Origin: Stenotrophomonas bentonitica
Lineage (GTDB): Bacteria > Pseudomonadota > Gammaproteobacteria > Xanthomonadales > Xanthomonadaceae
Assembly (NCBI RefSeq): GCF_013185915.1
Contig: NZ_JAAZUH010000001.1
Location: 558,001-622,000, forward strand
Length of the DNA: 64,000 nucleotides
Direction of reading: 5' to 3'
A program made the translations under genes and the position numbers. Below, one piece after another: positions 8,661-17,746 of this stretch. The notes beneath the pieces are model-generated. The model saw nothing but the letters and a program-made list of their open reading frames with translations. It searched no databases and was not told the origin of the DNA. The first letter of the stretch is position 1; each line of letters starts with the position of its first letter.

Positions 8661-8867
8661 ATGCACAGCTCCATCCGCACTTTCATCGCCGAAGAAGACG
8701 GCGTCACCGCGCTTGAATATGGATTGCTGGCCGCCGTGGTTGCCGGCGTCCTGGTCGTGGCCGGCAAGGCGGGCCTCACGGCGATGTTCACCGAGCTGTT
8801 CGACAAGCTCAAGGACCTGGTCAGCTCCGCCATCGGCGGTTCCGGCGCAGCCACGCCGTCGACCTGA
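8661..8867 (+). CDS. flp: Flp/Fap-type pilin
   Basis: The 68-residue major pilin subunit of the Tad (tight adherence) pilus. The prepilin signature G14-VTAL-E19-Y20 predicts cleavage after G14 by the TadV peptidase, giving a mature pilin of about 54 residues. The mature N-terminus is a hydrophobic helix (YGLLAAVVAGVLVVAGKAGL), then a short amphipathic tail ending in Gly/Ala/Thr. GGGAG lies about nine bases upstream of ATG 8661. It is first in the pilus operon, and a strong hairpin (8877-8900) separates it from tadV, which would favour high pilin mRNA levels. Only one flp copy is present here. Confidence 0.92.
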   Translation: MHSSIRTFIAEEDGVTALEYGLLAAVVAGVLVVAGKAGLTAMFTELFDKLKDLVSSAIGGSGAATPST

Positions 8868-8876
8868 GCCTCTCCG

Positions 8877-8900
8877 GCACCCGGCGGTAGCGCCGGGTGC
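8877..8900 (+). terminator. Strong intercistronic hairpin between flp and tadV
   Basis: GCACCCGGCG-GTAG-CGCCGGGTGC is a perfect 10-bp GC stem with a GTAG loop and no following U-run. It looks like an attenuating or mRNA-stabilising hairpin rather than a full terminator. Confidence 0.6.
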
Positions 8901-8944
8901 CCGGTTCGACCTGCTTCGTTCGGTCCTGCAAGGGGGAGTACCGG

Positions 8945-9484
8945 ATGTCCCTGTTGCCGCTGCTGGCGCTGTTGCTGAGCGTGCGCATCGCGATAAGCGA
9001 TCTGTATGCCCGACGCGTACCCAACACCTGGCTGGCCGCTGCCGCGCTGGCGGCAGTGGCGTGGCTGCTCGGCACGAAACTGGCCGGCACGCCGTTCCCG
9101 CTGCTGCCCAACGTGGCGGGCGCAGCGCTCGGTCTCGCTGCCCTGCTGCCGTTCTATGCCATCGGCTGGATGGGCGCGGGCGACGTGAAGTACTTCGCTG
9201 TGCTCGGCCTGCTGCTGGGCATGGGCGCGTTGTGGCCGCTATGGCTGCTGGGCAGCCTGCTGGCCGCGGCGCATGCGGTTGCCCTGCTACTGGGGCGCAG
9301 GTTCGGCACCACGTTGCCGTTGCGGTTCCAGTTGCTGCGCGACCGGGCCGGTCGGCACTGGCAACGGCATCCTCTCGCACGCGGCGTGCACGTCGCCCGC
9401 CAGGGCCGGGTCGGCATTCCCTTTGCCGCCTACCTGGCGGTTGCGACCGTATCGCTGGTGCTGTGGCAGGGAGACGGCGCATGA
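8945..9484 (+). CDS. tadV: Prepilin peptidase of the Tad pilus (A24 family)
   Basis: A 179-residue inner-membrane aspartyl protease (TadV/CpaA). Both catalytic aspartates are visible: one in ISDLYARRVPN near residue 19 and one in the GxGDxK motif GAGDVKYFAVLGL near residue 80. About five hydrophobic segments are present, and the N-methylase domain found in type IV PilD is absent, as expected for TadV. It matures Flp and the TadE-like pseudopilin. GGGGGAG precedes ATG 8945. The stop overlaps the next start (ATGA at 9481), indicating translational coupling. Confidence 0.9.
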   Translation: MSLLPLLALLLSVRIAISDLYARRVPNTWLAAAALAAVAWLLGTKLAGTPFPLLPNVAGAALGLAALLPFYAIGWMGAGDVKYFAVLGLLLGMGALWPLWLLGSLLAAAHAVALLLGRRFGTTLPLRFQLLRDRAGRHWQRHPLARGVHVARQGRVGIPFAAYLAVATVSLVLWQGDGA

Positions 9485-9948
9485 CCCGCCCGGCCCACGC
9501 GCGCGGCGCGGCGACACTGGAATTCGCCTTCATGCTGATCTTCGGGCTGGTGCCGCTGCTGATGCTGACCTACACCGGCGTGATGATCATGGCGGTCCAG
9601 CAGACCCTGTCGCTGGCGTCGGCGGAAGGTGCGCGCGCCTCGCTGCGATACGCACCGCCAGCAGAACGCCGTGCAGCGGCCTGCCAGGCCGCAAAACGGT
9701 CCATGCAATGGCTGCTCAGCTTCGCCGCCGAGGACCCCGACTGCAGCGCCGCCGGCGCGCCGCCGATCGTGGTCTCGCCACCGGCGCCCTGTTCCGGCCT
9801 GGCCAGTGCGCAGTGCATGCAGATCTCGGTCAGCTACGACTATCGCGCCCACCCGTTCCTGCCTGGCACCGGCCGTGTCTATGGCTGGGTGATCGACACC
9901 CCGATCCGCAGCACCGCCGTGGCCCAGCTCGATCTGGGAATGCCGTGA
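9481..9948 (+). CDS. tadE: TadE-like minor pseudopilin
   Basis: 155 residues beginning with a TadE-like prepilin leader (RGAATLEFA, i.e. G-x4-E-like) and a hydrophobic helix at residues 14-38. A periplasmic domain with four cysteines follows (CQAAKRS, DPDCSA, PAPCSG, SAQCMQ). TadE/TadF pseudopilins are processed by TadV and required for Flp fibre assembly. It overlaps tadV by four bases. No separate TadF is found in the cluster, so this may be the only minor pseudopilin besides the TadG-like protein. Confidence 0.85.
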   Translation: MTRPAHARGAATLEFAFMLIFGLVPLLMLTYTGVMIMAVQQTLSLASAEGARASLRYAPPAERRAAACQAAKRSMQWLLSFAAEDPDCSAAGAPPIVVSPPAPCSGLASAQCMQISVSYDYRAHPFLPGTGRVYGWVIDTPIRSTAVAQLDLGMP

Positions 9949-9979
9949 TGACCGCACCCGCCTGCCTGGAGGCACCTGC

Positions 9980-10858
9980 ATGCTCAAACTGACCCGGATC
10001 ACCGCCGTGGTACTGATCGCGCTGGCGCTGCTGCTCGCGCTGGCTGCGGTCGCGGTCGGCCGGCGCGCGCCGCCGGTGCCGGCCGCCACCGTCGTGGCGC
10101 CACCGCCGGCCATCGCGACCGAACCGGAACCGGCCGCGTCGAGTGCCGCGTTGCCGGTGCAGAGCTACGCGCAACGGCTCAATCCCGGCGAACGCGCCCT
10201 GGCGGTGCCGGTCGACGAGCTGGTCGCCGCCGGCAACCGGATCGTGCCCGGCGACCACGTGGACGTATTCCTCAACCTGCGTGCACCTCCGGGCATGAAC
10301 AACGATAGCCAGGCGCAGACCCGCCTGCTGCTGTCGCGCCTGCGCGTGCTCAGCTACGGCGCCGCCGATGCCGCACCAAACGTGCAGGTCGCCGACGCCA
10401 CCGCAGCCACCCCACCCGCCGACAGCCGTGCCGCCGACATCCAGGGCAGCGCCCCGGGCAGCAGCGGCAGTAGTGGCGCCCCGCAACCAGCCCGCAGCGC
10501 CGTGCTCGCCGTGCCGGTGGCCGACGCCAACCGGCTGCTGCTCGGCGCGCAGCAGGGCAAGCTGTTCCTGGCCCTGCGCAATCCGGCTGACCCCGGCCTG
10601 CCCGACGCCACGCTGTTCGCCCGCACCGGTGCCGTACTCGATGCGCGGCGCGACCTCGACCCGGCGCAACGCCAGGCCTTGGCCTCGCCGGAGAACGACG
10701 CGTACGCCGGCCTGGATGCCGACGCCCTGGCCGGCCACGCAACGACCCCGCGCGCGCCGCATGCATCCCACCCCGCACGCCACCGCGCCAACGCACGCGT
10801 GGATCGCGGCGTGGAAATCATCCGCGGCGACGTGTCGTCCTACACCGGAGCGCACTGA
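9980..10858 (+). CDS. cpaB: Flp pilus assembly protein CpaB/RcpC
   Basis: A 292-residue protein with an N-terminal membrane anchor (residues 9-30), a Pro/Ala linker and a SAF-type beta-clip domain (LNPGERALAVPVDELVAAGNRIVPGDHVDVFLNL, about 57-95). A low-complexity loop and the remaining RcpC/CpaB domain follow. CpaB homologues sit in the periplasm and support secretin assembly. The C-terminus is His/Arg/Ala-rich. GGAGGCACCTGC precedes the ATG. The secretin gene starts four bases after its stop. Confidence 0.88.
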   Translation: MLKLTRITAVVLIALALLLALAAVAVGRRAPPVPAATVVAPPPAIATEPEPAASSAALPVQSYAQRLNPGERALAVPVDELVAAGNRIVPGDHVDVFLNLRAPPGMNNDSQAQTRLLLSRLRVLSYGAADAAPNVQVADATAATPPADSRAADIQGSAPGSSGSSGAPQPARSAVLAVPVADANRLLLGAQQGKLFLALRNPADPGLPDATLFARTGAVLDARRDLDPAQRQALASPENDAYAGLDADALAGHATTPRAPHASHPARHRANARVDRGVEIIRGDVSSYTGAH

Positions 10859-10862
10859 CCCC

Positions 10863-12179
10863 ATGCACGGACGCCTGCTCACCCCCTGCCTGATCGCCAC
10901 GCTGCTGGCAACCGTGCTCGCCCCCGCCACGGCGCGGGCCACGCCCGACGTGGTCCTGCAACTGCGCGAGCAGCATCCCTGGGCGCTGCCTGCGGACCTG
11001 GAGCGGATGGCCATCGCAGACCCTGGCGTGGCCGATGTAGTCATGCTGAAACCGGGCCAGGCTCTGCTGGTCGGCAAGCAGGCCGGCAGCACCACCCTGC
11101 TGCTGTGGCAACGCGGGCAGCGCGAGCCGGAGCGCCTGCAGGTGGAGGTGCGCGGCGCGTTGCAGGGCGCACTGCCACGGCCGGAAGACCTACAACTCAC
11201 CGTGCAGGCGCAGCAGGGCCTGCTGCAGGGCAACGCGCCCAGCCTGCTGGCGCACGAAGAAAGCCGCAAGGCCGCGCAGGCCACGCTCGGGCGCGAGGGC
11301 CAGCTGGCCGACGTGTCCACGGTCGGTACCGGTGGCGTGGTCCAGGTCGAAGTGAAGGTGGTGGAGTTCAACAAGACCGTGCTGCGCCAGATCGGCATGA
11401 GTTTCGCCAACCGCAACAACGGCTTCTCCTACGGCGTCGCACGCCCGGGTGGCAGCGTGCCGGTGCTGGACGGCGACGGCGGCAGCGATCCGGTTGCCAG
11501 TCCGCTGTCGTCGGCGTTCGGGCTGGTGTTCCGCTCGCTGACCCATGGCTGGGCCGCCAACATCGACCTGCTGCAGAACAACGGCATGGCGCGCGTACTG
11601 GCCGAACCCACGCTCGTCGCGCTGTCCGGCCAAAGCGCCAGCTTCCTGGCCGGTGGTGAACTGCCGATCCTCGAGCCGCAGGGCCTGGGCACCACCACGG
11701 TGACCTTCAAGCCCTTCGGCATCGGCCTCACTGTCACCCCCACCGTGCTCGGCCCGAACCGCATCGCGCTGAAGGTCGCGCCCGAAGCCAGCGACCTCAA
11801 CTACACGGCGGGCATCGCCTACAACGGCGTGCAGATTCCCTCGATCACCACCCGTCGCGCCGACACCACGGTGGAGCTGGGCGACGGCGAAACCTTCGTG
11901 ATCGGCGGGCTGGTCAGCAACGCAGTGAGCTCCAGCGTCGACAAGATCCCGCTGCTCGGCGACCTGCCGGTGATCGGGTCGTTCTTCCGCAACCTCAACT
12001 ACAAGCAGGAGGAAAAAGAACTGGTGATCGTGGTGACCCCGCGCCTGGTGCAACCGCTGGCCAAGGGCACAGAACTGCCGTTGCCCGGCGAGCGCGAGGT
12101 GCAGCCCACGCAGCCGGTGTGGGGCACCTGGCTTCTGGGCCCGGCCTCACCCGACCCGCTGCCTGGTTTCTCGCGCTGA
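10863..12179 (+). CDS. cpaC: Tad pilus outer-membrane secretin CpaC/RcpA
   Basis: 438 residues. A Sec signal peptide (cut near ATARA, about residue 21) is followed by a pilus/BON-like N domain with the motif DPGVADVVMLKPGQALLVGKQAGSTTL (split in the protein around residues 55-80). The T2SS/T3SS secretin domain covers about residues 150-410 and ends in the conserved ELVIVVTPRLVQPL. It forms the outer-membrane channel for the Flp fibre. Its place between cpaB and tadZ is the canonical Tad order. Confidence 0.92.
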   Translation: MHGRLLTPCLIATLLATVLAPATARATPDVVLQLREQHPWALPADLERMAIADPGVADVVMLKPGQALLVGKQAGSTTLLLWQRGQREPERLQVEVRGALQGALPRPEDLQLTVQAQQGLLQGNAPSLLAHEESRKAAQATLGREGQLADVSTVGTGGVVQVEVKVVEFNKTVLRQIGMSFANRNNGFSYGVARPGGSVPVLDGDGGSDPVASPLSSAFGLVFRSLTHGWAANIDLLQNNGMARVLAEPTLVALSGQSASFLAGGELPILEPQGLGTTTVTFKPFGIGLTVTPTVLGPNRIALKVAPEASDLNYTAGIAYNGVQIPSITTRRADTTVELGDGETFVIGGLVSNAVSSSVDKIPLLGDLPVIGSFFRNLNYKQEEKELVIVVTPRLVQPLAKGTELPLPGEREVQPTQPVWGTWLLGPASPDPLPGFSR

Positions 12180-12194
12180 CAGGACGCCAACGCC

Positions 12195-13475
12195 ATGACC
12201 GCTTCCCTGCAACTGCTGCAGCCGACCCCGCCCCCGCTGACCCTGGTGCTGTATGCCCCGGCCCGCGAGCTCGCGCTGGTGCTCGAGGCGCGCCTGCCGG
12301 TCGGCCTGCACGTGCACTGGCAGGACAGCGCGCTGCCCCCGGCCGCGCTCGAGGTACACCGTCGCAGTGGTCCGTGCGTGGTACTGCTCGACTTCCGGCG
12401 CGACGCCGCAGTCGCCTCGGGTGACCTGGCCCGCGCACTGCAGCGCACCCTGCCGGACCTGCCACTGGTGGCGGTGGGCTCGACCGCGCCCGGCCAGGAC
12501 GAAGGCATCGTCGCCGCGGTCCGTACCGGCCTGCGCGACATCCTCGACCTCGAATCGACCACCGCCGATATCGACAGCGTGCTGCGCCGCGCCGCCGCGT
12601 TGTCGGCGCCCTCGCCGCGCGCGCCGGTGCAGGCCGCCCCACAGGCCCAGCTGATACTGCTGCTGGGCGTACGCGCCGGCGTCGGCTGCAGCACCTTGGC
12701 CGCGCACCTGGGCGTGCTGGCACAGCAGTGCAGCAGCGGCGACGCCGACGATGCCTCGGGCGAACTGCTGCCCACCGCCACTACCCTGCTGCTCGACCTC
12801 GGCCAGCCGGCCGGCGACACCGCGCTGTACCTCAACCTCGACAGCCAGTTCCATGTCGAAGACGCGCTGCGCCATGCCAGCCGCATCGACGGCACGCTGG
12901 CGCGCACTGCAATGGCGCGCCACGGCGGGGGCCTCACCCTGCTCGGGCAGGCGGCCGGCAGCGACGGCGGCCCCATCCCCGACCCGGCGGTGCTGGTGCA
13001 GCGCCTGCGCACCGTGTTCGACACCGTGCTGTGCGACCTCGGCGGGCTGGCGCTGCGCCAGGTGCCGCGCTCGCTGTTCAACAGCGCCGACGCGATCTGG
13101 CTGGTCGCCGACCAGGCCATCGGCACGCTGGTCTCGCTCGACCTCGCACTCAAGCAGCTGGAAGCGATGGGCCTGCGCGACGAACGCGTGCATCTGCTGA
13201 TCAACCGCTACCAGGAAGACGACGGCCTGGGCCCGGCCCAGATCGCCGGCCGCTTCGGCCTGCCGCTGCTGGCCACCCTGCCCGACTGCCGTCGCCTGCG
13301 CGGCAGCGCCAACCATGGCCACCTGCTGCTGCAGGACGCGCCGCGCGACCCCTACGTGCGCGCCCTGGCCCCCCTTTTGCTGCACCTGGACCACGCTGCC
13401 GCGCGCACCACGCCGCGCAGCTGGCGCGAAAAACTCGCTCTTGCCCTGGGTGGACTCCAATGGAAGACAAAGTGA
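12195..13475 (+). CDS. tadZ: Pilus localisation ATPase TadZ/CpaE
   Basis: 426 residues. The N-terminal ~130 residues look like an atypical receiver domain (VVLLDFRRDA). A MinD/ParA-like domain follows from about residue 150. Its Walker A reads GVRAGVGCSTLA, so the signature lysine of ParA-type ATPases is replaced, a feature known in TadZ proteins. The protein is expected to mark the pole or assembly site and recruit the secretion ATPase. Its 3' end overlaps the cpaF start by 16 bp, implying coupling. Confidence 0.88.
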   Translation: MTASLQLLQPTPPPLTLVLYAPARELALVLEARLPVGLHVHWQDSALPPAALEVHRRSGPCVVLLDFRRDAAVASGDLARALQRTLPDLPLVAVGSTAPGQDEGIVAAVRTGLRDILDLESTTADIDSVLRRAAALSAPSPRAPVQAAPQAQLILLLGVRAGVGCSTLAAHLGVLAQQCSSGDADDASGELLPTATTLLLDLGQPAGDTALYLNLDSQFHVEDALRHASRIDGTLARTAMARHGGGLTLLGQAAGSDGGPIPDPAVLVQRLRTVFDTVLCDLGGLALRQVPRSLFNSADAIWLVADQAIGTLVSLDLALKQLEAMGLRDERVHLLINRYQEDDGLGPAQIAGRFGLPLLATLPDCRRLRGSANHGHLLLQDAPRDPYVRALAPLLLHLDHAAARTTPRSWREKLALALGGLQWKTK

Positions 13476-14815
13476 CCCCGTTCGCACCGTCCGCCGCCCG
13501 CGTGGCGCTCGCCGCCGCCGCCGTGGCCGACCTGCAGGTTCCGTTCGCGCAATCCGACGAGTACCAGAAGGTGCTGCTCGCCGCGCACGAGCACCTGCTC
13601 AACCGGATCGAAGACGAGCGCATCGACATCGACGCGTGGGCGCCGGACACCGTCGGCCGCTACGTGCGCACGCAGACCGCGCTGTTCGTGCAGGAATGGC
13701 GCATTCCGGTCAACGAAGCCGAGATGGAAATCGTGGCCGCCGCGCTGGTCAAGGAGCTGACCGGGTTCGGTCCGCTCGACGACCTGCTGCACGACCCGGC
13801 CATCGAAGACATCCTGATCAACGGCTACAAGGACATCCACGTGTCGCAGGGCGGCCGCCTGGTGCGGGCGCGCCAGCGCTTCAGCGACGACAGCCACCTG
13901 CTGCGCATCCTGCGCCGCATCCTGGCCCCGCTCGGGCGCCGGCTGGACGAGTCCAACCCGATGGTGGACGCACGCCTGCCCAATGGCGGACGGCTCAACG
14001 CCATCATCTCGCCGCTGGCCGTGGACGGCCCGATGGTGTCGATCCGCAAGTTCCGCAAGGACCCGTTCACCCCTGACGAACTGCTGCGCATGGGGACCTT
14101 CGATGCCGCCATGCAGGCCCTGCTGCACGCCATGGTGCTGGGCCGCTGCAACATCCTGGTCTCCGGTGGCACCAGTTCGGGCAAGACCTCGCTGCTCAAC
14201 GCGCTGGCCAGCTACGTGCCGGCCGGCGAGCGCGTCATCACCGTCGAAGACACCGCCGAACTCTCGCTCAACCACCCGCACGTGGTGCGCCTGGAGAGCC
14301 GCATCGGCGGCTCCGACGGCCAGGGCGCGATCAGCATCCGCGACCTGCTGCGCAACAGCCTGCGCATGCGCCCGGACCGGATCGTGGTCGGCGAAGTGCG
14401 TGGCGCCGAGGTACTGGAGATGCTGCAGGCCATGAACACCGGGCATGACGGCTCGATGGCCACCATCCATGCCAACTCGCCGCGCGATTGCCTGTACCGG
14501 ATCGAGATGCTGGCCGGCTTCGCCGGTTTCCAGGGCAGTGAGGACAGCCTGCGCCGGCAGATCGCCAGCGCCATCGACTTCATCGTGCAGATCTCGCGGC
14601 TCGGCAGCGGTCGCCGCGTGCTGGTCTCGATCACGGAAATCACCGGGGTCAGCGACAACCTGATCAGCACCCAGGAGATGTTCCGCCACGAAGTCCAGTA
14701 CGACGCCGACGGCAGCGAGCGCGACCGCTGGGTCGGGCTCGGCTTCCAGCCGCATTCGCACAAGCTCGAACCGTTCCGCCGGCAACTGCGTGAAGCGCTG
14801 GACGGGAGCTTCTGA
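13460..14815 (+). CDS. cpaF: Tad secretion ATPase CpaF/TadA (VirB11-like)
   Basis: A 451-residue hexameric-type secretion ATPase. Walker A SGGTSSGKTS lies at about residues 235-244, followed by the Asp box (VITVEDTAEL), Walker B-like VGEVRG and the His box (HDGSMATIHANSPRD). The N-terminal all-alpha region (EYQKVLLAAHEHLLNRIE) is typical of the TadA clade. It powers both extension and retraction of Flp pili. The start (ATG 13460, inside the 3' end of tadZ) gives a normal family length. Confidence 0.93.
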   Translation: MEDKVTPFAPSAARVALAAAAVADLQVPFAQSDEYQKVLLAAHEHLLNRIEDERIDIDAWAPDTVGRYVRTQTALFVQEWRIPVNEAEMEIVAAALVKELTGFGPLDDLLHDPAIEDILINGYKDIHVSQGGRLVRARQRFSDDSHLLRILRRILAPLGRRLDESNPMVDARLPNGGRLNAIISPLAVDGPMVSIRKFRKDPFTPDELLRMGTFDAAMQALLHAMVLGRCNILVSGGTSSGKTSLLNALASYVPAGERVITVEDTAELSLNHPHVVRLESRIGGSDGQGAISIRDLLRNSLRMRPDRIVVGEVRGAEVLEMLQAMNTGHDGSMATIHANSPRDCLYRIEMLAGFAGFQGSEDSLRRQIASAIDFIVQISRLGSGRRVLVSITEITGVSDNLISTQEMFRHEVQYDADGSERDRWVGLGFQPHSHKLEPFRRQLREALDGSF

Positions 14816-14817
14816 GC

Positions 14818-15759
14818 ATGGTGACCGTGCTGCTGCTGTGCAGTGCGATGCTGGTGCTGGTGGCCGTGGCGATGGAGCTGTGGCTGCTGGCCGACCGCCG
14901 CGCCCGCCAACGCGCCTCGCTGCTGCATGCCGAGCAGCGGCTGGCAGTGGGGCCGGTGGTGCCGACCCTGGCCGGGTTGCAGCCGCGTGCCACCACCGCG
15001 CAGGCGCCGCTGCCGCAGGCCCCTTCGCTGCCGTGGGACGACCTGCTGCAACGCGCGGGGCTGCGTCCTGGCTGGCGCCTGCCGGTGCTGTGGCTGGCCG
15101 GGGGCCTGCTGCTGGCCGCGATGGCGGCCAGCCGGATCGGCACCGCCTGGCTGTGGCCGATCACGCTGGGGCTGCTGGCACTGCTGCTGGGCGTGTGGAT
15201 CTCGCGACGCATCCTCGGGGTCAAGCGCCGGCTGCTGCGCCAGCTGCCGGACTTCCTGGACAACCTGGTGCGCCTGACCGCGCTGGGCAACAGCCTGCAG
15301 ATGGCCTTCCAGACCGCCAGCCAGCAGGTGCCCACGCCGCTGCGCGCACTGCTCGACGACACCCTCTCCGCCACCCGCAGTGGACTCGACCTGGACCGTG
15401 CCCTCTCGCAGGCCGCACGCCCTTACCGGCTCGAGGTGCTGGAAGTGCTGGCCGTGGTGCTGGGCGTGAGCCTGCGCATCGGCGGCCGCTCCGACCAGAT
15501 CCTGCAGCGCATGAGCGACTTCATGCGCGACCTGGAACAGGCGCAGCAGGAACTGATGGCCACCACCTCGGAAACGCGCATGTCGGCCTGGGTACTGGGG
15601 CTGCTGCCGCCGCTGTGCGGCCTGCTGATGGCGATCGCCAGCCCGGACTTCTTCCAGCCGGTGCTGCACGCACCGCTCGGCCATCGCATCCTGGGCGCTG
15701 CGCTCGTACTGGAACTGATCGGCGGATTCCTGCTGTATCGGTTGGCGCGCTCGTTATGA
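14818..15759 (+). CDS. tadB: Tad platform protein TadB
   Basis: A 313-residue inner-membrane protein of the T2SSF/GspF family. N-terminal helices (residues 1-22, 85-125), a cytoplasmic T2SSF domain (about 135-265, with the ALGNSLQMAFQTAS and LEVLEVLAVVLGVSLRIGG regions) and C-terminal helices are visible. Together with TadC it forms the platform that couples CpaF to pilin extraction. It starts two bases after the cpaF stop and overlaps tadC by four bases. Confidence 0.9.
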   Translation: MVTVLLLCSAMLVLVAVAMELWLLADRRARQRASLLHAEQRLAVGPVVPTLAGLQPRATTAQAPLPQAPSLPWDDLLQRAGLRPGWRLPVLWLAGGLLLAAMAASRIGTAWLWPITLGLLALLLGVWISRRILGVKRRLLRQLPDFLDNLVRLTALGNSLQMAFQTASQQVPTPLRALLDDTLSATRSGLDLDRALSQAARPYRLEVLEVLAVVLGVSLRIGGRSDQILQRMSDFMRDLEQAQQELMATTSETRMSAWVLGLLPPLCGLLMAIASPDFFQPVLHAPLGHRILGAALVLELIGGFLLYRLARSL

Positions 15760-16700
15760 AAGAGAGCGCCCTGTGGTTCGCTGCGTTGCTGGTACTGGCC
15801 GCCGGGCTCGCCCTGCTCGGCGTTGCCGCGCTGCTGCTGAGTGGCCGGCGGCAACGCACCGCCGCCACCTTGCAGAGCGCGTTGCGCGCGCGCGAGGAAA
15901 GCGCCGCCGCGCCGGCCACTGCGGCCGATGCCGGCAGCCGCAGCATTGGTTGGCTCGCTGCTTTGGGCGAACGCTTCAACGGCGGCCGCCTCGAAGCGGC
16001 GCTGCTTGCCCCCGAAGACCGCCTGCTGCTGGATCAGGCGGGCTGGAACACCCGCACCGGCACCGCCGTGTTTCTCGGCCTGCGCCTGCTGCTTGCCGTC
16101 CTGTGCCTGGTGCTGGCCGGCGTGCTGTACGACGCCCACGGCCTGCAGCGCGTGTTCGTACCGCTGGCCGCGCTCGCCTTCGGCGTACTGCTGCCCAAGC
16201 TGGCGCTGCGCAGCTGGGCCAATCGGCTGCGGCAGCGCGTGAATGCCGAACTGCCGCTGATGATCGACCTGCTGCGACTGCTGCAGGGCGTGGGCTTCAG
16301 CATGGACCAGAGCCTGCAGACCCTGGGCGACAAGCTGCGCACCGCGATCCCGGTGCTGGGTCGTGAAATCCAGCACGCCAACGTCGCCTACATGCACGGC
16401 CGCAGCCGCCAGCAGTCGCTGCGCCGGCTCGCCGACGCGTTCAACGACGAAGACCTGCGCAGCCTGGTGCAGCTGATCCTGCAGGTCCACGAACACGGCG
16501 GTGCGGTGCAGGAACCGCTGCGCCAGTTCAGCGTGCGCCTGCGCGAACAGCGCCGCGCCACGCTCAAGGAAATGGTCGGCAGGCTCTCGGTGAAGATGAC
16601 CGTCGTGATGATGCTGACCCTGCTGCCGGCATTGATGCTGGTGTTGTCCGGCCCGGCGATCATCGCGCTGGCCGATGCCATGACCCGACTGGGAACCTGA
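15756..16700 (+). CDS. tadC: Tad platform protein TadC
   Basis: A 314-residue second T2SSF-type platform protein. An N-terminal helix (residues 5-28), a pair of helices around 100-145, the T2SSF core (MIDLLRLLQGVGFSMDQSLQTLG) and a final transmembrane helix (VVMMLTLLPALMLVLSGPAII) are visible. ATG 15756 overlaps the tadB stop (TTATGA). TadB and TadC are expected to hetero-oligomerise in the inner membrane under CpaF. Confidence 0.9.
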   Translation: MKESALWFAALLVLAAGLALLGVAALLLSGRRQRTAATLQSALRAREESAAAPATAADAGSRSIGWLAALGERFNGGRLEAALLAPEDRLLLDQAGWNTRTGTAVFLGLRLLLAVLCLVLAGVLYDAHGLQRVFVPLAALAFGVLLPKLALRSWANRLRQRVNAELPLMIDLLRLLQGVGFSMDQSLQTLGDKLRTAIPVLGREIQHANVAYMHGRSRQQSLRRLADAFNDEDLRSLVQLILQVHEHGGAVQEPLRQFSVRLREQRRATLKEMVGRLSVKMTVVMMLTLLPALMLVLSGPAIIALADAMTRLGT

Positions 16701-16702
16701 GC

Positions 16703-17449
16703 ATGCCTATCCGTGCCCTCCAATTCACCCTGTTGTTGGCCGTCGCTGCATTGGGTACGGCCTGCCACTCCACCCGCACTGCGTACCGTCCCGAACCTGT
16801 CAGTCTCGCCACTCCGGCCAAACCTGCGCAGGACGACAAGCGCCTGTACCTGGCCCTGATCGCACAGATGCAGCAGCAGGGCGCGTACTACGCCTCGCTG
16901 GCGCATGTTGATGCGTACCGCCAGCGGCATGGCGACAGTCCCGCGCTGCGCCTGCTGCAGGCCGACGCACTACGTGCTACCGGGCAGCTGCCGGCCGCGC
17001 GCAGCCTGTATGTCGCGTTGGCCAACGGCCCGCAGGCGGCGGCCGCATGGCATGGACTGGGCCTGATCGCGGTGCACGAAGGCGACCCCGCGCAGGCCGA
17101 ACAGTGCCTGGCGCGCGCGGTGACGCTGGAGCCGCTCAACACCGATTACCTCGGCGACCTGGGCTTCGCGCGGCTGCGTGCGGGACAGCGCGAACAGGCG
17201 CGCGAACCGCTGGCCAGGGCCGCCGAACTGGCGCCGGACAAAATCCAGGCCAACGCCAACATGGCGTTGTGGGCGCTGTTGAGCAACGAAACCGCGCTGG
17301 CCGAACGCATCCTGCACAGCGCCGGCTTCCCCGAGGCAACCCGGCAGGAAGTGCTGCGGCTGGCTGTTGAACTGGGGCCACCTGCCGCCGCGTCCTTGTC
17401 CCCCGAACGTCTCGCTGATGCCCACCTTGCCTCCGGGAGCACGCCATGA
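16703..17449 (+). CDS. tadD: TadD-like TPR lipoprotein
   Basis: 248 residues. It has a lipoprotein signal with lipobox LGTAC near residue 21, then at least three tetratricopeptide repeats (LRLLQADALRATGQLPAARSL, AAWHGLGLIAVHEGDPAQAE, and NTDYLGDLGFARLRAGQREQA regions). TadD lipoproteins support secretin assembly. It starts two bases after tadC, and its stop overlaps the next ATG by four bases. Confidence 0.87.
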   Translation: MPIRALQFTLLLAVAALGTACHSTRTAYRPEPVSLATPAKPAQDDKRLYLALIAQMQQQGAYYASLAHVDAYRQRHGDSPALRLLQADALRATGQLPAARSLYVALANGPQAAAAWHGLGLIAVHEGDPAQAEQCLARAVTLEPLNTDYLGDLGFARLRAGQREQAREPLARAAELAPDKIQANANMALWALLSNETALAERILHSAGFPEATRQEVLRLAVELGPPAAASLSPERLADAHLASGSTP

Positions 17450-17742
17450 AGGTTTTCGCCACTGCCCGCTTTGCGGGCGTATTGCTGGTCTGTTCCGCGC
17501 TCGGCACCACCACCGCCACCTCCGCCGAGTCGCGCCCCGCCGAGGTCGGCGACGCCACGCGCGCCCTGCTGCGCCTGCAGGCCAGCGGCGAACGCGCCAG
17601 TGCGCCGCTTCCCATCCTCGGCGACCAGGCCACGGCCAGCTACAAGCGCTACATCGACAGCTTCACCCATCCCATTCCGGCCTACCTTGCTCCCAATGTG
17701 CGCCAGGGTGCATCCGGTAGCGCTGCTGACAGCGGGAAGTAG
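17446..17742 (+). CDS. Small secreted protein of tad loci (DUF3613-like)
   Basis: 98 residues with a Sec-type signal peptide (cut near TATSA, about residue 26). The small domain has the pattern GDATRALLRLQASGERA and then SYKRYIDSFTHPIP. I associate this pattern with DUF3613 proteins found between tadD and tadG in xanthomonads and pseudomonads; the assignment is from memory of the pattern, not a search. Function is unknown, but four-base overlaps or near-contacts on both sides argue that it belongs to the pilus machine. Confidence 0.72.
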   Translation: MKVFATARFAGVLLVCSALGTTTATSAESRPAEVGDATRALLRLQASGERASAPLPILGDQATASYKRYIDSFTHPIPAYLAPNVRQGASGSAADSGK

Positions 17743-17746
17743 CCCC

